Made by a program: the position numbers and the translations under genes. 64,000 bases of DNA from Hybos culiciformis (lineage: Eukaryota > Arthropoda > Insecta > Diptera > Hybotidae). The notes beneath the pieces are model-generated. The model did not search any database. It had not been told where the DNA came from and worked only from the letters and a program-made list of their open reading frames with translations. Of this stretch, positions 48,821 through 61,200 are shown in pieces. The stretch is from contig OZ023275.1 in the NCBI GenBank assembly GCA_964007475.1, positions 41,597,381 through 41,661,380 of the forward strand, read 5' to 3'. Each line of letters begins with the position of its first letter. Position 1 is the first letter of the stretch.

Positions 48821-50520
48821 TTATAAAAAATACGGAGTTGTGTTTTGTGGTGGAATAACTCTGAAAAAAAAAAATTAATAATTATAAACTTAAAATAAAT
48901 CTTATTATTATGAAGTATAAGTCCCAAAACGCAAGGAATCTAATTCGAATTATAAACCAAAATTACAAAGTTTTCAAAACCTTTAACTATAGAATTTTTA
49001 AACAAAATTTTCGATTTCACAACCTTTTAAAGAATATAGCGACCATTGGGTATTATTACATGCACATTTACGAATGTTTAATTTTTACAACTAAATTTCC
49101 TTCGAAAAGGAGAAAAATTTCTGATGAAATATCAATTATTTACTCATCTTAATTTGAGATTGCCAAATTTAAGATTGTTACCATAAAAATTAAAAAACTT
49201 ACCTATCTGAATCCGGAACTGCATTAAATATACTAACTTTGCGCTCGTTTGAAGAGAGAAAGCTTAAAATCGATGCAACATTTCCACAACGATAACAATA
49301 GTTAGGTGCAGACCAAACTGTTACAAGTTTATCATCAAACATATATTTTATACCCTCATTAACTAATTGATGAGCTCGACAAATTAATTCTAATTTGTTA
49401 ATATTCATGAAATCCTTAGTAACCAAAGATCCAAATAACCATCCTGCACCACGAGGACTTTGTGCCCTGAAATAATTAGCAGAAAATTAAATCGAATACA
49501 AAAAAATTCATTGAAATTTCTTTAAATTACAAACCAATAATCCATATCTTCTGGATCTGACCAAACTAAGTCACAAAAAGCTCCTTTATATGGAATTTCG
49601 CCGTTTCTATCTATAGTTCGAATTTGATCAAGAGTTTTAATTTCTGGACTCAGTCCGCCATGAACACATAAAATATCTTCATCAATAAGCTGAAAATATT
49701 TTAAATTAAAAATTTACAGTTCAATTTAGGAATAAATTTTTTGTTTTTTTTTTTCAAAATGACCTGCACACTCTTCAAGTATACCTTCTGCGCTTAGATG
49801 TTTGAAACTTAGTTTCATAATATATTATGGTTCATTCTGTATTGAAAGTACCTATCTAGTTTATTTTGAACCAATTTTATTTTTTTCTTAAATGCTTTAA
49901 AAACTTACAGCAGCCACTGTTAGAAGATCGAAAACTTTACAACAATATTTCCATGCATTTGAATTTCCATATTTATTAAAACATTCATCATAAAAACCAT
50001 ACACTTTGGTAATTTGTCGTGATTCGTGATTACCACGTAACAATGTTATTCGATCTGGGTAACGAGCTTTCAGAGTTAAAAGGCGCGTTAAAGTCTCTAA
50101 ACTGTAATAACCTCTGTCTACAAAATCTCCCATAAAAATATAATTTGTATCTGGAACTTGACCACCGCAACGAAATAATTCCTCCAAATCGTAAAACTAA
50201 AAAAAAAACATATTAAGTAGGTAAATATTTTTTTTTTCTTTTGTTTGTAGATAGGTAGATAATTAATTATATTTAATTCTGCAAATAATACTTGGCCATG
50301 AATATCCCCGCAAACTGTTACTGGAGCTGAAATATTAAGAAAACAAATTATTTTTCAAGCTAAAATCTTGGTAAAATATGGCTAGGTACTTACAACAAAC
50401 CGGTTGGATGTTAGACTCTTCCAAGAGAATCTCACAAACAATATCACAGAGTTGTTTTAAATCATTTTCTGGCAAATATTTACAGTCTTTTACTATTTCC
50501 ACCCATTTATCAAGACTCAT
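48821..50520 (-). CDS. PpV: Serine/threonine protein phosphatase 6 catalytic subunit
   Basis: PPP6C family phosphatase acting in cell-cycle, Aurora A and NF-kB control with SAPS and ankyrin subunits. Exons: 50520-50394, 50326-50292, 50196-49909, 49689-49535, 49466-49203 and 48860-48821; 302 aa (human 305). The N terminus ([20 protein letters not shown]-like) is specific to PP6 rather than PP2A or PP4. Metal and phosphate-binding motifs are present: [51 protein letters not shown] and [10 protein letters not shown]. The tail ends TTPYFL, the PP2A-family carboxymethylation tail. Two of the six exons are tiny (35 and 40 nt) and were joined by hand. It is divergent from su(f). Confidence 0.95.
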
Positions 50521-50837
50521 TATATAAGTGAAATTTTAACAATTTTTACATAAATTATCTTTAAAGATTTAATTAAAATAAAATCACTTTGTTCTAATTT
50601 AATTTAATTAAGTATTAAATTCTCTAATCTATCTATTCCTCGATTTACCTCAGCAGAAAGTATCAGTTCACTAGTCTTCAAATACTTACAACACGACACA
50701 GGAACTTGCTTATAATTTATTTGACACACTGATATGACAGCAAGCAGTTCAAATTTAAATTGCCATAACTTTAACCACAGTCAGAGTTATTTTGTTGCTT
50801 TGTGAAATTTTTTTCTAGTTAATTTATTAAATTAATG

Positions 50838-51313
50838 GGCGCCGTGACATTTGTCCGCGGGACATTTGTCCGCGATGAAATTTGTATGGAAAACTTCGCG
50901 GACAAATGTCATTTTGCAAAATGTCATTTGTCCGCGATTGTAAAATGACATTTGTCCGCCGCGGACAAATGTCCCAAAATTAGCGGACAAATGACATTTT
51001 GCAAAATGTCATTTGTCCGCGATTGCTTTTTTTAATTTTTAGCGGACAAATGTCATTTTGCAAAATGTCATTTGTCCGCGATTGATTTTTTAACTTTTTA
51101 GCGGACAAATGTCATTTTGCAAAATGTCATTTGTCCGCGATTGATTTTTCAGATTTTTAGCGGACAAATGTCATTTTGCAAAATGTCATTTGTCCGCGAT
51201 TAATTTTTATCGCGGACAAAAGACATTTTGAATCGCGGACAAATGTCATTTTTATGTCCGCGATACAAAAACAAATCGCGGACAAATGTCCCGCGGACAA
51301 ATGTCCAACCCCC
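50838..51313. mobile_element. Hairpin-satellite MITE with 8-bp target duplication
   Basis: Flanked by AATTAATG on both sides (50830-50837 and 51314-51321). A perfect 31-bp inverted repeat lies 8 bp inside each end (50846-50876 and 51275-51305); each arm itself repeats GACATTTGTCCGCG twice. The outermost 8 bp differ (GGCGCCGT against GGGGGTTG). The word GACAAATGTC or its reverse complement (allowing one change) occurs about 17 times. No ORF. An 8-bp duplication suggests hAT or P type, but the ends fit neither clearly. Confidence 0.8.
50982..51217. repeat. Four tandem 59-bp units, each a long palindrome
   Basis: Units start at 50982, 51041, 51100 and 51159 with an exact 59-bp period. Each contains GCGGACAAATGTCATTTTGC followed by AAAATGTCATTTGTCCGC and then GATT plus a T-rich spacer. 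In the first unit the 38-bp core (50983-51020) is a perfect palindrome. A fifth related core lies before the array at 50897. Confidence 0.9.
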
Positions 51314-51814
51314 AATTAATGCCTACTTAAAATTTTCAAAACAATTAGACAAAAAAGTTTTTGAAAATTTTTAATATAATAAGATGAAATTTCAGGAATT
51401 TAAATTCAAAGGTTTTATAAACGAAACTGGAATAATTATTGCGTTCTTGTAGTTTTATAGGTAAATAGATAAAAATAATAAATGTCAAATGTGTTAATTA
51501 CTGCAATGAATGGGTACGGTTACTCTATAATTCCTATTGATACTCTATGGTTTGTTTTCTTTTGTTTGCATTCATGGTACTTTGTAATTGGCTAGAAATA
51601 TCATAGCATTCTCCATTTTTCATATTATTTATGTTTTATTTTGAAATTTCGATTTCAATTTGATTTGGTATGTGTAAATTGTGAATTGGTGAAGAAAAGT
51701 CATTTAATTTTTCACTATAAAATAAAAATTTGTTAAAAAAAAAAGAAAATAAAAGTAAACATATATAAGAAAAATACAAAAATTTTAAAAAATAAATAAT
51801 ATAATAAAAAAATA

Positions 51815-54800
51815 ATGTCTATTAAAGATCAAGTTAAAATCGATATTGTAAGTTATTGAAAAGACGACGTAACTAAGCATCCTCCTACTTCTACCTACCT
51901 ACACATATTAAATTTTTTTATTTCGCCGGGACTGGACTCTGAATAGAATTCTTCAGCATTTCCATTCCTATCAATCTAGGTATCTTTTTAATTAGGAGGT
52001 GTCTAACCGGACGGATCTCTGCAGGGATCCCTGCTATCCCTATCAGGAAAAAAATTTAATATTAATATTTTACCTAGCTAGGTATACCCACCTACTACCT
52101 AAGTGTTCATGTAACTTCAAGTGATTGTTAACCGATCCAATGACTGGGCATTGACATACATTTTATAAATTTACCCAATTACTCGTTTTTTCTTAACAAA
52201 CACAATCGTAATTTTAATGAAAATAATACACATGAATTATCATACATTTTTTTTCTATATTTTAGGAATGGGGTCACGAGAGATTGGTTAGAGCTCAACA
52301 AACTGTTGAATTACGTCCGTACGATGTCGTAAGTATAGATTGTATTCAAATGTGCAATTACAAGTCAAATTTTGCAAATTTAGAAAACGAATTAACAAAT
52401 TTAAAACAAAGGAATCGTAATACAATCCTATATATTATTATAATATATATACTCACTATTCTATCTATTTTTTAATTTTTTAGTTACAATTTCTTTTATT
52501 ATTTTTTTAAGTAAATTGTCGCCTAATGTAGTTACTATTGATCTAAAAATTTACGATTTAATCTTTTTTACACAAATATTAAAATTGTTAAATAAAAAAT
52601 TAATTACCTGGTACTTTGAAATTTTTATATATTAAGTTTTCATTACTATTTTTCATACTGTTTCTAGGAATCGTGGTCTGTTATGTTACGTGAAGCTCAA
52701 GGTCGACATGTAAATGAAGTTCGTTCATTATATGAATCATTGGTAAATGTATTCCCAACCACAGCCAAATATTGGAAAATTTTCATTGAACAAGAAATGA
52801 GAGCACGAAATTTCGAGAGAGTTGAAAAATTATTTCAAAGATGTCTTGTTAAAATTCTTAACATTGAATTGTGGAAATTATATTTGTCTTATGTTAAAGA
52901 AACGAAAGCAGGATTAGCAACTCATAAGTATGTAAAAACTAAAGGTTCAAAAATTGAAAAGAAAATTTTTTAATTTTGCTTTTAATTTCAGGGAAAAATT
53001 GGCTCAAGCATATGATTTTGCTTTGGAAAAAATTGGCATGGATTTACATTCATTTTCAATTTGGCAAGATTATATCCAATTTTTGAAGGGAGTTGAAGCT
53101 ACTGGAAGTTATGCAGAAAATCAAAAAATCACTGCTGTTAGAAAAGTATATCAGAAAGCTGTAATAACACCAATAATTTGTATCGAATCATTGTGGAAGG
53201 AATACATAGCATTTGAATATAACATTAATCCAATTATTTCTGAGAAAATGAGTTTAGAAAGATCAAAGTAATTATTATTTTTTTCTTAAATTTTGCTATT
53301 GTTATCCTATTTTTTATTTTACTTCAACGGAAGGAAAAAATTCAGCAAAGAACATAAAATTTAATTTTATTCTACTTACTTTTGTTTGAAAAGTTTTTAT
53401 TATAAATTTCAAATTATTAGTATTTCGAAAGAGTTTTATAATCAAATCTTTTTTTTTTTTTTTTTAGAGATTACATGAATGCCAGGAGGGTTGCGAAAGA
53501 ATTGGAAATTCAAACAAAAGGGCTTAATCGAAACTTACCAGCTATTCCACCAACTTTGTCAAAAGATGAAAAAGTTCAAATTGAATTGTGGAAAAAATAT
53601 ATATCATTTGAGAAATCAAATCCCTTGCGATCAGAGGATACTGCTTTAGTGACGAGACGAGTTATGTTTGCTACTGAACAATGCTTACTAGTTTTGACAC
53701 ATCACCCTGCTGTGTGGCATCAGGCGGCTCAGTATTTAGATCAAAGTGCAAAACTTCTAACTGAAAAAGGAGTGCGTAATTCTACAATTGAAAATATTTT
53801 TCAAACTGTTCCACATAAAAAAAATTTTAATTGTACCAATTTTTATGTAATTTTAATGAAAAATCTGCAATTGATTTCTTATGATATTTTTATAAAATAT
53901 TTGTATTTTTCACTAATTTTTTTTAATGTGTTTTAATCATTACTTTGTGTAGGCAAACAGAATTTGTATCAATCAATTTCATTCAGTTTATAGGTTACAT
54001 TTTTTCGGTTGAAAAATACTGTTGTAAACTTTTTATTAATTCAAGTAATAAAATTATTATATATTTAAGCTTTTTGCGAATTTTTTGAGTTTTAAATAAG
54101 TTTTCGATTTTTCTTTTTCGCAATAAAAAAAGAAAAGTGCCTATATCGTTTTTCTTTAATCATTTAACAAAAAAACCTAAGATTTGATAATATAATTTTT
54201 AAATTAATACAAAGACATAATGAAATTCATTGATGCTGTTCTTAATGCCAAATTTACTTAATTTTTTTCCAAATATATATTTAGAATATGCATAAATGTG
54301 ACAATTAATGTAGGAATATGAATTTTTAATAGCTGGTTATTTATTTTATAATATCAATTTAATTAAGTTTTTTTTTCAATTTTTTCGTTTTATATTATAT
54401 AGGAATTACAAGCTGCTAAAATTTTTTATGATGAGGCAGCAAATATTTATTTACGTGCTATTAGTGGTGTTTTGAGTAGAAATTCATTGTTATATTTCGC
54501 TTATGCTGATTTTGAAGAAGGTCGATTAAAATATGATAAAGTTCATGAAATGTACAACAAATTTTTATCAATATCGGACATAGATCCATCATTGGTAATT
54601 AGTTTAATCATGAAATTCATACCAAATTTCGTTGCCGTTTTTCTAACCTGTTTTAGCCTAGATAACAGAGTGTTAAAACGAAATTAATAATTTGTTTTAC
54701 TCACCAATGCCAATGTTTAATAGCTAAACCAAAATGTCAAATTTACGTTATTTAAAATCAAGTCCATTTCAAAAGGAACAAAAATTCAAAATGGTCAAGC

Positions 54801-56456
54801 AGCTGTGTTTTTTGATTAATTTATTATTTTATTTTTTTTGATTAATTTATTATTTATTGTATTACATACGCATGTTTAATTTTTGTTTAAATTTTTTAGG
54901 CTTATGTTCAATATATGAAATTTTGCCGAAGAGCGGAAGGTATTAAATCAGCGCGAGCTATTTTTAAAAAAGCAAGAGAAGATTCCCGTTCGAAGTATCA
55001 TGTTTTTGTGTCCGCAGCTCTAATGGAATATTATTGTTCTAAAGATAAAGATATTGCATTTCGTATATTTGAATTGGGATTAAAGAGATTTAACGGAAGT
55101 CCTGAATATGTCATGTGTTACATTGATTATTTATCACATTTAAATGAAGATAATAATACGAGAGTATTATTTGAAAGAGTTTTATCTTCAGGAGGTCTTA
55201 CACCAAAATTATCTGTGAATGTTTGGAATAAATTCCTAGAATTTGAATCGAATATCGGTGATTTGTCTAGTATAGTTAAAGTGGAAAGAAGACGAAGTGC
55301 TATATTAGAAAATGTAATAATTTTGATTTTTAATTATTAACTAAATTTTTTATAGGTCATTATTTTTTTTTTAAATTTTATTTTAAGTACATATTTTAAC
55401 GATGCTGAGCGGAAAGTACTCAAATTTTATACATTTTATTTTTATACCATTTTTTTCATAGTTCAGAAACTGTTTGTTTTTTGAAGTTAGTTTCTATTTT
55501 CGGTCAGCTTTATCTATACCCTATAAATTACATTACATACATTTTCTAGAGTTAAAATACAAAATATACGAAGAAAGACGAGCATTATAAATTAAAAATC
55601 AAAATAAAAACTTCAAATAAATTCAAAGTAGAATTGAGGTGGTCGAAGAATTAAAATAGAAGTTGTTTTTACAATCGGAACGCAAATTAATAAGCTTAGC
55701 TATTAAAATAATTTTATTTCTTTTTTTAGCTGAAAGAATATGAGGGAAAAGAAACCGCCCAATTGGTTGACCGTTATAAATTTTTGGATTTATACCCATG
55801 CTCAACCGTTGAATTGAAGTCTATTGGATACACCAGTGACGTAATATAATAATTACAAAGTTATAATTATAATTCTCAGTAAACATATTTTTTCATAAAG
55901 GTTCATGGATTAACTGGAACTAAACAATCAGAGAGAACTGAAGCAGTAGCAGAACATTCGGACAATTTACCGCGTCCAGATTTTTCGCAAATGATACCTT
56001 TCAAGCCTAAAGCAAATGCATTTCCAGGCGAACATCCTCTTGCTGGTGGCACATTTCCACAGCCTCCAACTTTAGCATCTTTGTGCTCACAGCTACCACC
56101 ACCTTCGTGTTTTAGAGGCCCTTTTGTTTCTATTGATATGATAGCAGATGTTTTCAGCCGAATCCAATTGCCTGAGAGTAAAGGATTTATTTTTAATAAA
56201 TTAATAAAAATAAAACTATGTTTTTTTAGCTGCACCACTGCCTACCGGTGACAATGGATGCGATATAAAAATTTTTGATTTAGCAAAATCGGTTCATTGG
56301 ATCGTTGATGAAAGTCAATATAATTCAGACACTGGAGCGATTAAGAGACGTCGAATGCTTCCTGGCGGAGATGATAGTGATGATGAAGGTCAAACTGCAC
56401 CACCTCCTGTAAACGATATTTATCGATTACGACAGCAAAAACGTTTCAATAAATAA
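51815..56456 (+). CDS. su(f): Cleavage stimulation factor 77 kDa subunit (suppressor of forked)
   Basis: CstF-77 bridges CstF-64 and CstF-50 in pre-mRNA 3'-end cleavage. Exons: 51815-51847, 52266-52328, 52668-52927, 52992-53267, 53468-53771, 54403-54594, 54900-55313, 55730-55840, 55901-56177 and 56230-56456; 718 aa (human 717). The first ~550 residues are HAT (half-a-TPR) repeats: [56 protein letters not shown]. Conserved landmarks: [72 protein letters not shown], and the C-terminal [14 protein letters not shown] with an acidic DDSDDEG stretch. The first two exons are tiny and were joined by hand. AATAAA begins only 22 bp after the stop codon. Intron 5 may contain a regulated poly(A) site. 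Confidence 0.95.
53772..54140 (+). promoter_or_regulatory. Candidate intronic polyadenylation unit in su(f) intron 5
   Basis: Intron 5 is the longest of the gene (631 bp). Read through from exon 5 it stays open for 55 codons (stop at 53934-53936), then has AATAAA at 54047-54052 and 54122-54127, each followed by T-rich DNA. In Drosophila su(f) is known to limit itself through polyadenylation inside an intron near this part of the gene. Whether the site is used here is inference. Confidence 0.4.
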
Positions 56457-58279
56457 TTTTCATAGATTTATTTCGAAAATAAAGAAATGCATTTTACATT
56501 ATATACAATATATGATACATATTTTTCCTTTCATTTGGTTTTTTAATTTTTTTTTTGGTACGCAATAGGTATATCTGAAGACATTTTTCATTTTAGACAA
56601 CGATATATATTGAAGTCAGAATCAATAATTTTAAATTATCTTGAAGTCGATTTCAGTAATAATTTTTTTTTGTGTCAGCAATAATAGCGAGAACCCATGA
56701 AAAAAATTTTGAAGTTTTTATCTCTGAATTCAATATACGGTTTTACGTTTAGCACTTCTAAGTTCTAATACATACTTAAATTACGAAAATGAAACAAAGT
56801 AAAATGTTGTCCAATCTGAGAGAACAATCAGTTTATTTTTTAATAAAATCTGACACTACACTTTTTTAGAAACCTCAGTGTGAGAATTCTTGAAAGCACA
56901 GGGGCTACATAAATTACAATTGAAAAAATGTTTGTCCACGTACCTTTTCAACATGAAACGATAAATAAATCAGTAGCGTAAGAGGATAAATGTTTTTAAA
57001 ATTGCAATGGGGCTTTAAAAACTCCCAACTAATATAAACATTTTTTAATTTAATATACTTTTGTGGATTTCATAATTGGAAAGCGAGCTATTTCTTATAC
57101 ATACGTTATACTTAAAAATAAAAGGTTTAAAAATTCGATTTATAGCTGTTTTTATTGAAAATTATATGTGATTAATACGAAAATAATTATTATAATTATA
57201 AAGAACGTAAAGGGGAAATACATAATATTTTATTTTCTTATTTTTCTAAATATAATTTTATTGTAAATTATTATTATACATATATTATTTTTCCTTTTAT
57301 TTTAAATAAAATACTTATAATCATTATGGTTAATCATATATTTCTTTATAACTTATATTAAAGAATTCGGTTCGATTATCAATAATTTAAAAAAAAAATA
57401 ATATTTTGAAATTAAATGTTACACAAAAAATATTTCTGTAATGAACCTTGCAAAATTATTTAAAAATATTTTCGGAATCGTTCTGAAAATTCAAATGTAA
57501 AAAAAAAATTTCATCGATGATAATGTATTCTATTTATTTGAACTGTTTTTGGATCGATAACTTTTTTCTTTCTGTTTTAGTTTGTCCAACATTTTTGCCT
57601 CCTACATTAAAGAAATAGTGTGAAAAAAAAGTAGGAACAGTCTTTTTTTGACAAAAATATAATTTGTTTAATATTAAAAATAATTAAATTTGTTTTAATA
57701 TGCAACATTTTTTTTATTACAAGAAACAAAAATTTTTGCAAAATAGTTTTATGAAAAACTAATAGAAAAACATTAAACATTTTCGAAATTTTTTAACATT
57801 ATTTTTGCTAATACATAATGTTAACAAATTATTCAGTATATTTTTATTTTTATTAATAATTTAGCTCAAAACCGCAAACATTTGAAAAATATGACAGAAA
57901 TCAATTTTTTTTGTTATGTTAAATAACGATTTTCGCTTATCCAAGTTAAATTATTTTTTTCCCATTTCAAAATTCATATAAAAAAATATAATGATAAAAC
58001 ACCAAAGAATTTTCAATTAAGAAAAAATGTGAAGGATGAAATGTGAAAAATTTGTATATTTTAATGATCGTTTCATTCTTATTGAAAAAAAAAAATAGGT
58101 AAACGTTAAAAAATATATACTGATAGAGAAAAAAATTACACGGAGGGTCAAAAAGATTTAATGCATTTATTATTTATAGTTTAGTTCATATATATATAAT
58201 ATAGTATGTATATAATTTGGATGGGAATATTTTTAAATATTTATCATCTCTTAATATTTAAGTTTCTAAAATGTAAAAT
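56457..58279. other. Tail-to-tail 3' interval of su(f) and clathrin heavy chain
   Basis: 1.8 kb of AT-rich DNA holding the two 3' UTRs. AATAAA for su(f) is at 56478-56483. A reverse-strand AATAAA (TTTATT, 58166-58171) about 110 bp after the clathrin stop is a candidate signal. No exon, TIR or mobile element was recognised. Confidence 0.6.
56478..56483 (+). terminator. Poly(A) signal, su(f)
   Basis: AATAAA 22 bp after the su(f) stop codon, implying a very short 3' UTR; a T-rich stretch follows at about 56520-56555. Confidence 0.55.
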
Positions 58280-61200
58280 CTACATTTGATACCCATACGG
58301 CATATTAGGTGCAGCTACATATCCAGGAGCATATTGAGCATATGCTGGTGGCATACCAATACCAGGTCCAGCAGTTATCATCAGTTGAGGTTCCATTGAA
58401 ATAATATTTTTATGTTCGACATCATCACCTTCTTTTTCGCGTTGAACTTCATTTGCTTCCAATTTGTCGACCTTACTTGTATACTCTCGAATAACCTAAA
58501 ATAAAATATACGAAATAAAATCTTATTAATGATGTGAAGGAAGAATTACTTTTGGCTTTTGGAAAAAACGTTTTATCACTATGACCTATGCTTTGACTGT
58601 AAAGCTAGTACGTTCTCGAATGAAGTAATTTTTTAATCGTTAGAGAAAAAAAAAATTTGACATTGAATTTAATTTTTTACAGGTCATCTTTGGTTAAAAT
58701 CGTTTGTACAAGAACTTGACTGGAAAAATTTTAACGTAATTACCTGTATTAAGTAAGGCATTGCAAAGTCCATTATATCATGCCTCCAAGCCAATTCTAA
58801 AATAACATCTGGTCTTAAAAGGTCATAACACTGCGAATAGAACAGAATATAAATAATTTTATAATAACAATTAACATAGGTAAATAAATTTCAATTTACT
58901 TGAAATAGACAGGCTGCAAAACAATCAAAAGCGCCACGATCCAGGAACCAACCCAAAAGTTCTTCTGCAATTTCCTGTTTGCCAGATTCAGCTGCATACT
59001 CCATTGCATCTTTGAATAATCTATCTTTTTTACATAATTCAACACTTTGTTTCCAGCGATTGTTACCTATGGTAAAGAAACAAAAAAATCAATCTTGTCT
59101 TAGTTAAAAATAGAATTATCACTTTACCTTTGTATAAATAGGCGGCAATACGTCTAAACTCTGTCAACTCGTGTTTTTCAAGTTTCTGGGCCAAAGCAAT
59201 ATTATCAAAGTTGTCGAAGCCATCAATAGAATTTCGCAATCCTTGATAATCTTCTTCTTCGATAAGTAGGCCATTTAAAGCTTCATTTATAGCTTTATTA
59301 TTCAAATTTTGAACTGATCTTAAATAAGGTTTAACTAATTGCAAATGCCCAGTTTTTGTGAAGAAACTTACTGCCCGTGTGTGATCCATTCTTGGAGCCA
59401 AAACCAAAAGCATGTCATTTAAAAGTAATGGTTTATAATCCAAATAAAATTGTATCGCTTTATAATACAATTCAATATTTGCAACTTTTGTGATTATATC
59501 TTTAAAGTGACCTTCCCGCCATGCTTCTGTAGGGTGTGCCATCATTGCTAAAACCGCATTATCAAATTCTTCATACTTATCATAAAGGAATACAAGCTCA
59601 GACCATAAATGAGCAGATTCTGCTGCTCTCAATACTTTTGGTATATTAACCCGTGACCAAAACAATTCCAAATGTTCTCGCATTTTTGACGTTTTATATT
59701 TCGAATACAGTATTGCCAACTCTGTAAACATTCCCATATGAGCTCGTTCAAGCCCTAATGCAGATTCTAGCAGTGCAATCAGTTCCTCGAAATAACCTCT
59801 ATCTTGATAATAATTTATTAAATCTTCCAATTCATCAGCGTGAACAACTATATGCAAACCACACATTTGTGCCAAACGGAATTCTTCAGCGTCGACGCAA
59901 GCGAAACAAACTTCTTTCCAAGTTCTGGTTGAATTTGCTTTGCGAGCACTATCGACTGCACCTTGGAATTCTTTCAAATGAACTAATGTCAATGCTAGCC
60001 GTGCAAAATTGCTAACATTGTTATATAGCAATTTCGCAGCATCATACATTCCATCAGAAAAGCAGCGATCGCCAATTTTCTGAATATCTGCATGGTTTGG
60101 TCCAGATATAAATTCCTCTAAATCAGCTAAACGACCTGTTCTAGCATAAGCATAAATCAATTCGCTCTCAATGTAACTTTCACGAGCTTTTTTTCGGGCC
60201 ATCTGTAAATATCGTACCAAATCATCCCATGATTCATTTTTGGAAGCAGTTTCAACAACGTCCATGTAAGCGCTTGGATCATCCGCTTTTATGTAACTAT
60301 CAATAGCTTCCTTAACCAATCCTTGTTGTAATTGAGCTTTAGCCAATTGTGACCACACCGCTGGTTCATTACAACGTTCCGCAAATTCGTTTGCTCGCTC
60401 TAAATTATTAACTTGTTCAATCAATACTTGAATAGCTGAAGTATTAACATCGAATTTTTTGAAAATAGCGAATGCTTCTTCGTAAAGTTGATTCGAAATC
60501 GCAATGTTAGCAATATCTGGTGCATCATAGTTGTCCAATCGATTAATATAATCCATAACTCTGGTTCTATCAGCCTTGATGGCCGTTAAAATGAGAAGAT
60601 TTTGCAAGTTGCGATGATCGGAGAAAACGCTTGAATCAAGAACAATTTTTTCAAGTAACTCTATCAACTCATTAGGTAAATCTGCAGTCATGAAAGCTTT
60701 AACCGTAACAGATATATCGTCTGGGTCTTGAGTTTCTGATAAAGCTGTTTGTACAACTTGATCGATTAATTGTCGTTTATAAGGATTTGCTTCTGATAAA
60801 ACTTCAGCCCACAAATCCGGGTCACGACGACGAACCAAATATCGCGCTTCACTTTTAAATAACGAATTTTCATTACAAACTGCAATCAATTCTCGGTCAC
60901 ATTGTCCCCTCTCATAAGCCACACATGCCAAATGAGGATCTCGTTTTTCACAATAACGTCCCACAACTCTGCTATCATAATATTGATTTTCTTTGAGGAA
61001 ACGTTCTGGATTATTATTTGAATCAATGTAAATTTTAGCCAAGGCATTGTGAGTTGCTGGCTCAACGCAACCTTCATGGACACGTGATTCTAACCATGGT
61101 AAAAGTAATTTTAATCTATTGCGTTTTTCAACTTCTTCGACTAATTCGTCCGTAGAAAATTGTCCTTTAACAACAAGAATTAAATTCTTTATAATATCTT

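Larger units (their letters stand above)
50521..51814. promoter_or_regulatory. Shared promoter interval of PpV and su(f), split by a MITE
   Basis: The 1.3 kb between two divergent start codons must hold both promoters. The middle 476 bp are the hairpin MITE (50838-51313). Left of it (50521-50829) is the likely PpV 5' UTR and promoter; right of it (51322-51814) is that of su(f). No clear core promoter motif was identified. Confidence 0.6.

Noticed and set aside
48910..49152. Plus-strand 80-codon ORF
   Set aside because: Lies in an intron of PpV on the other strand; low complexity and no homology.
50838..51313. CRISPR array
   Set aside because: Regularly spaced repeats with palindromic cores, but in an insect nuclear genome, with nearly identical spacers and transposon-like ends and target duplication.
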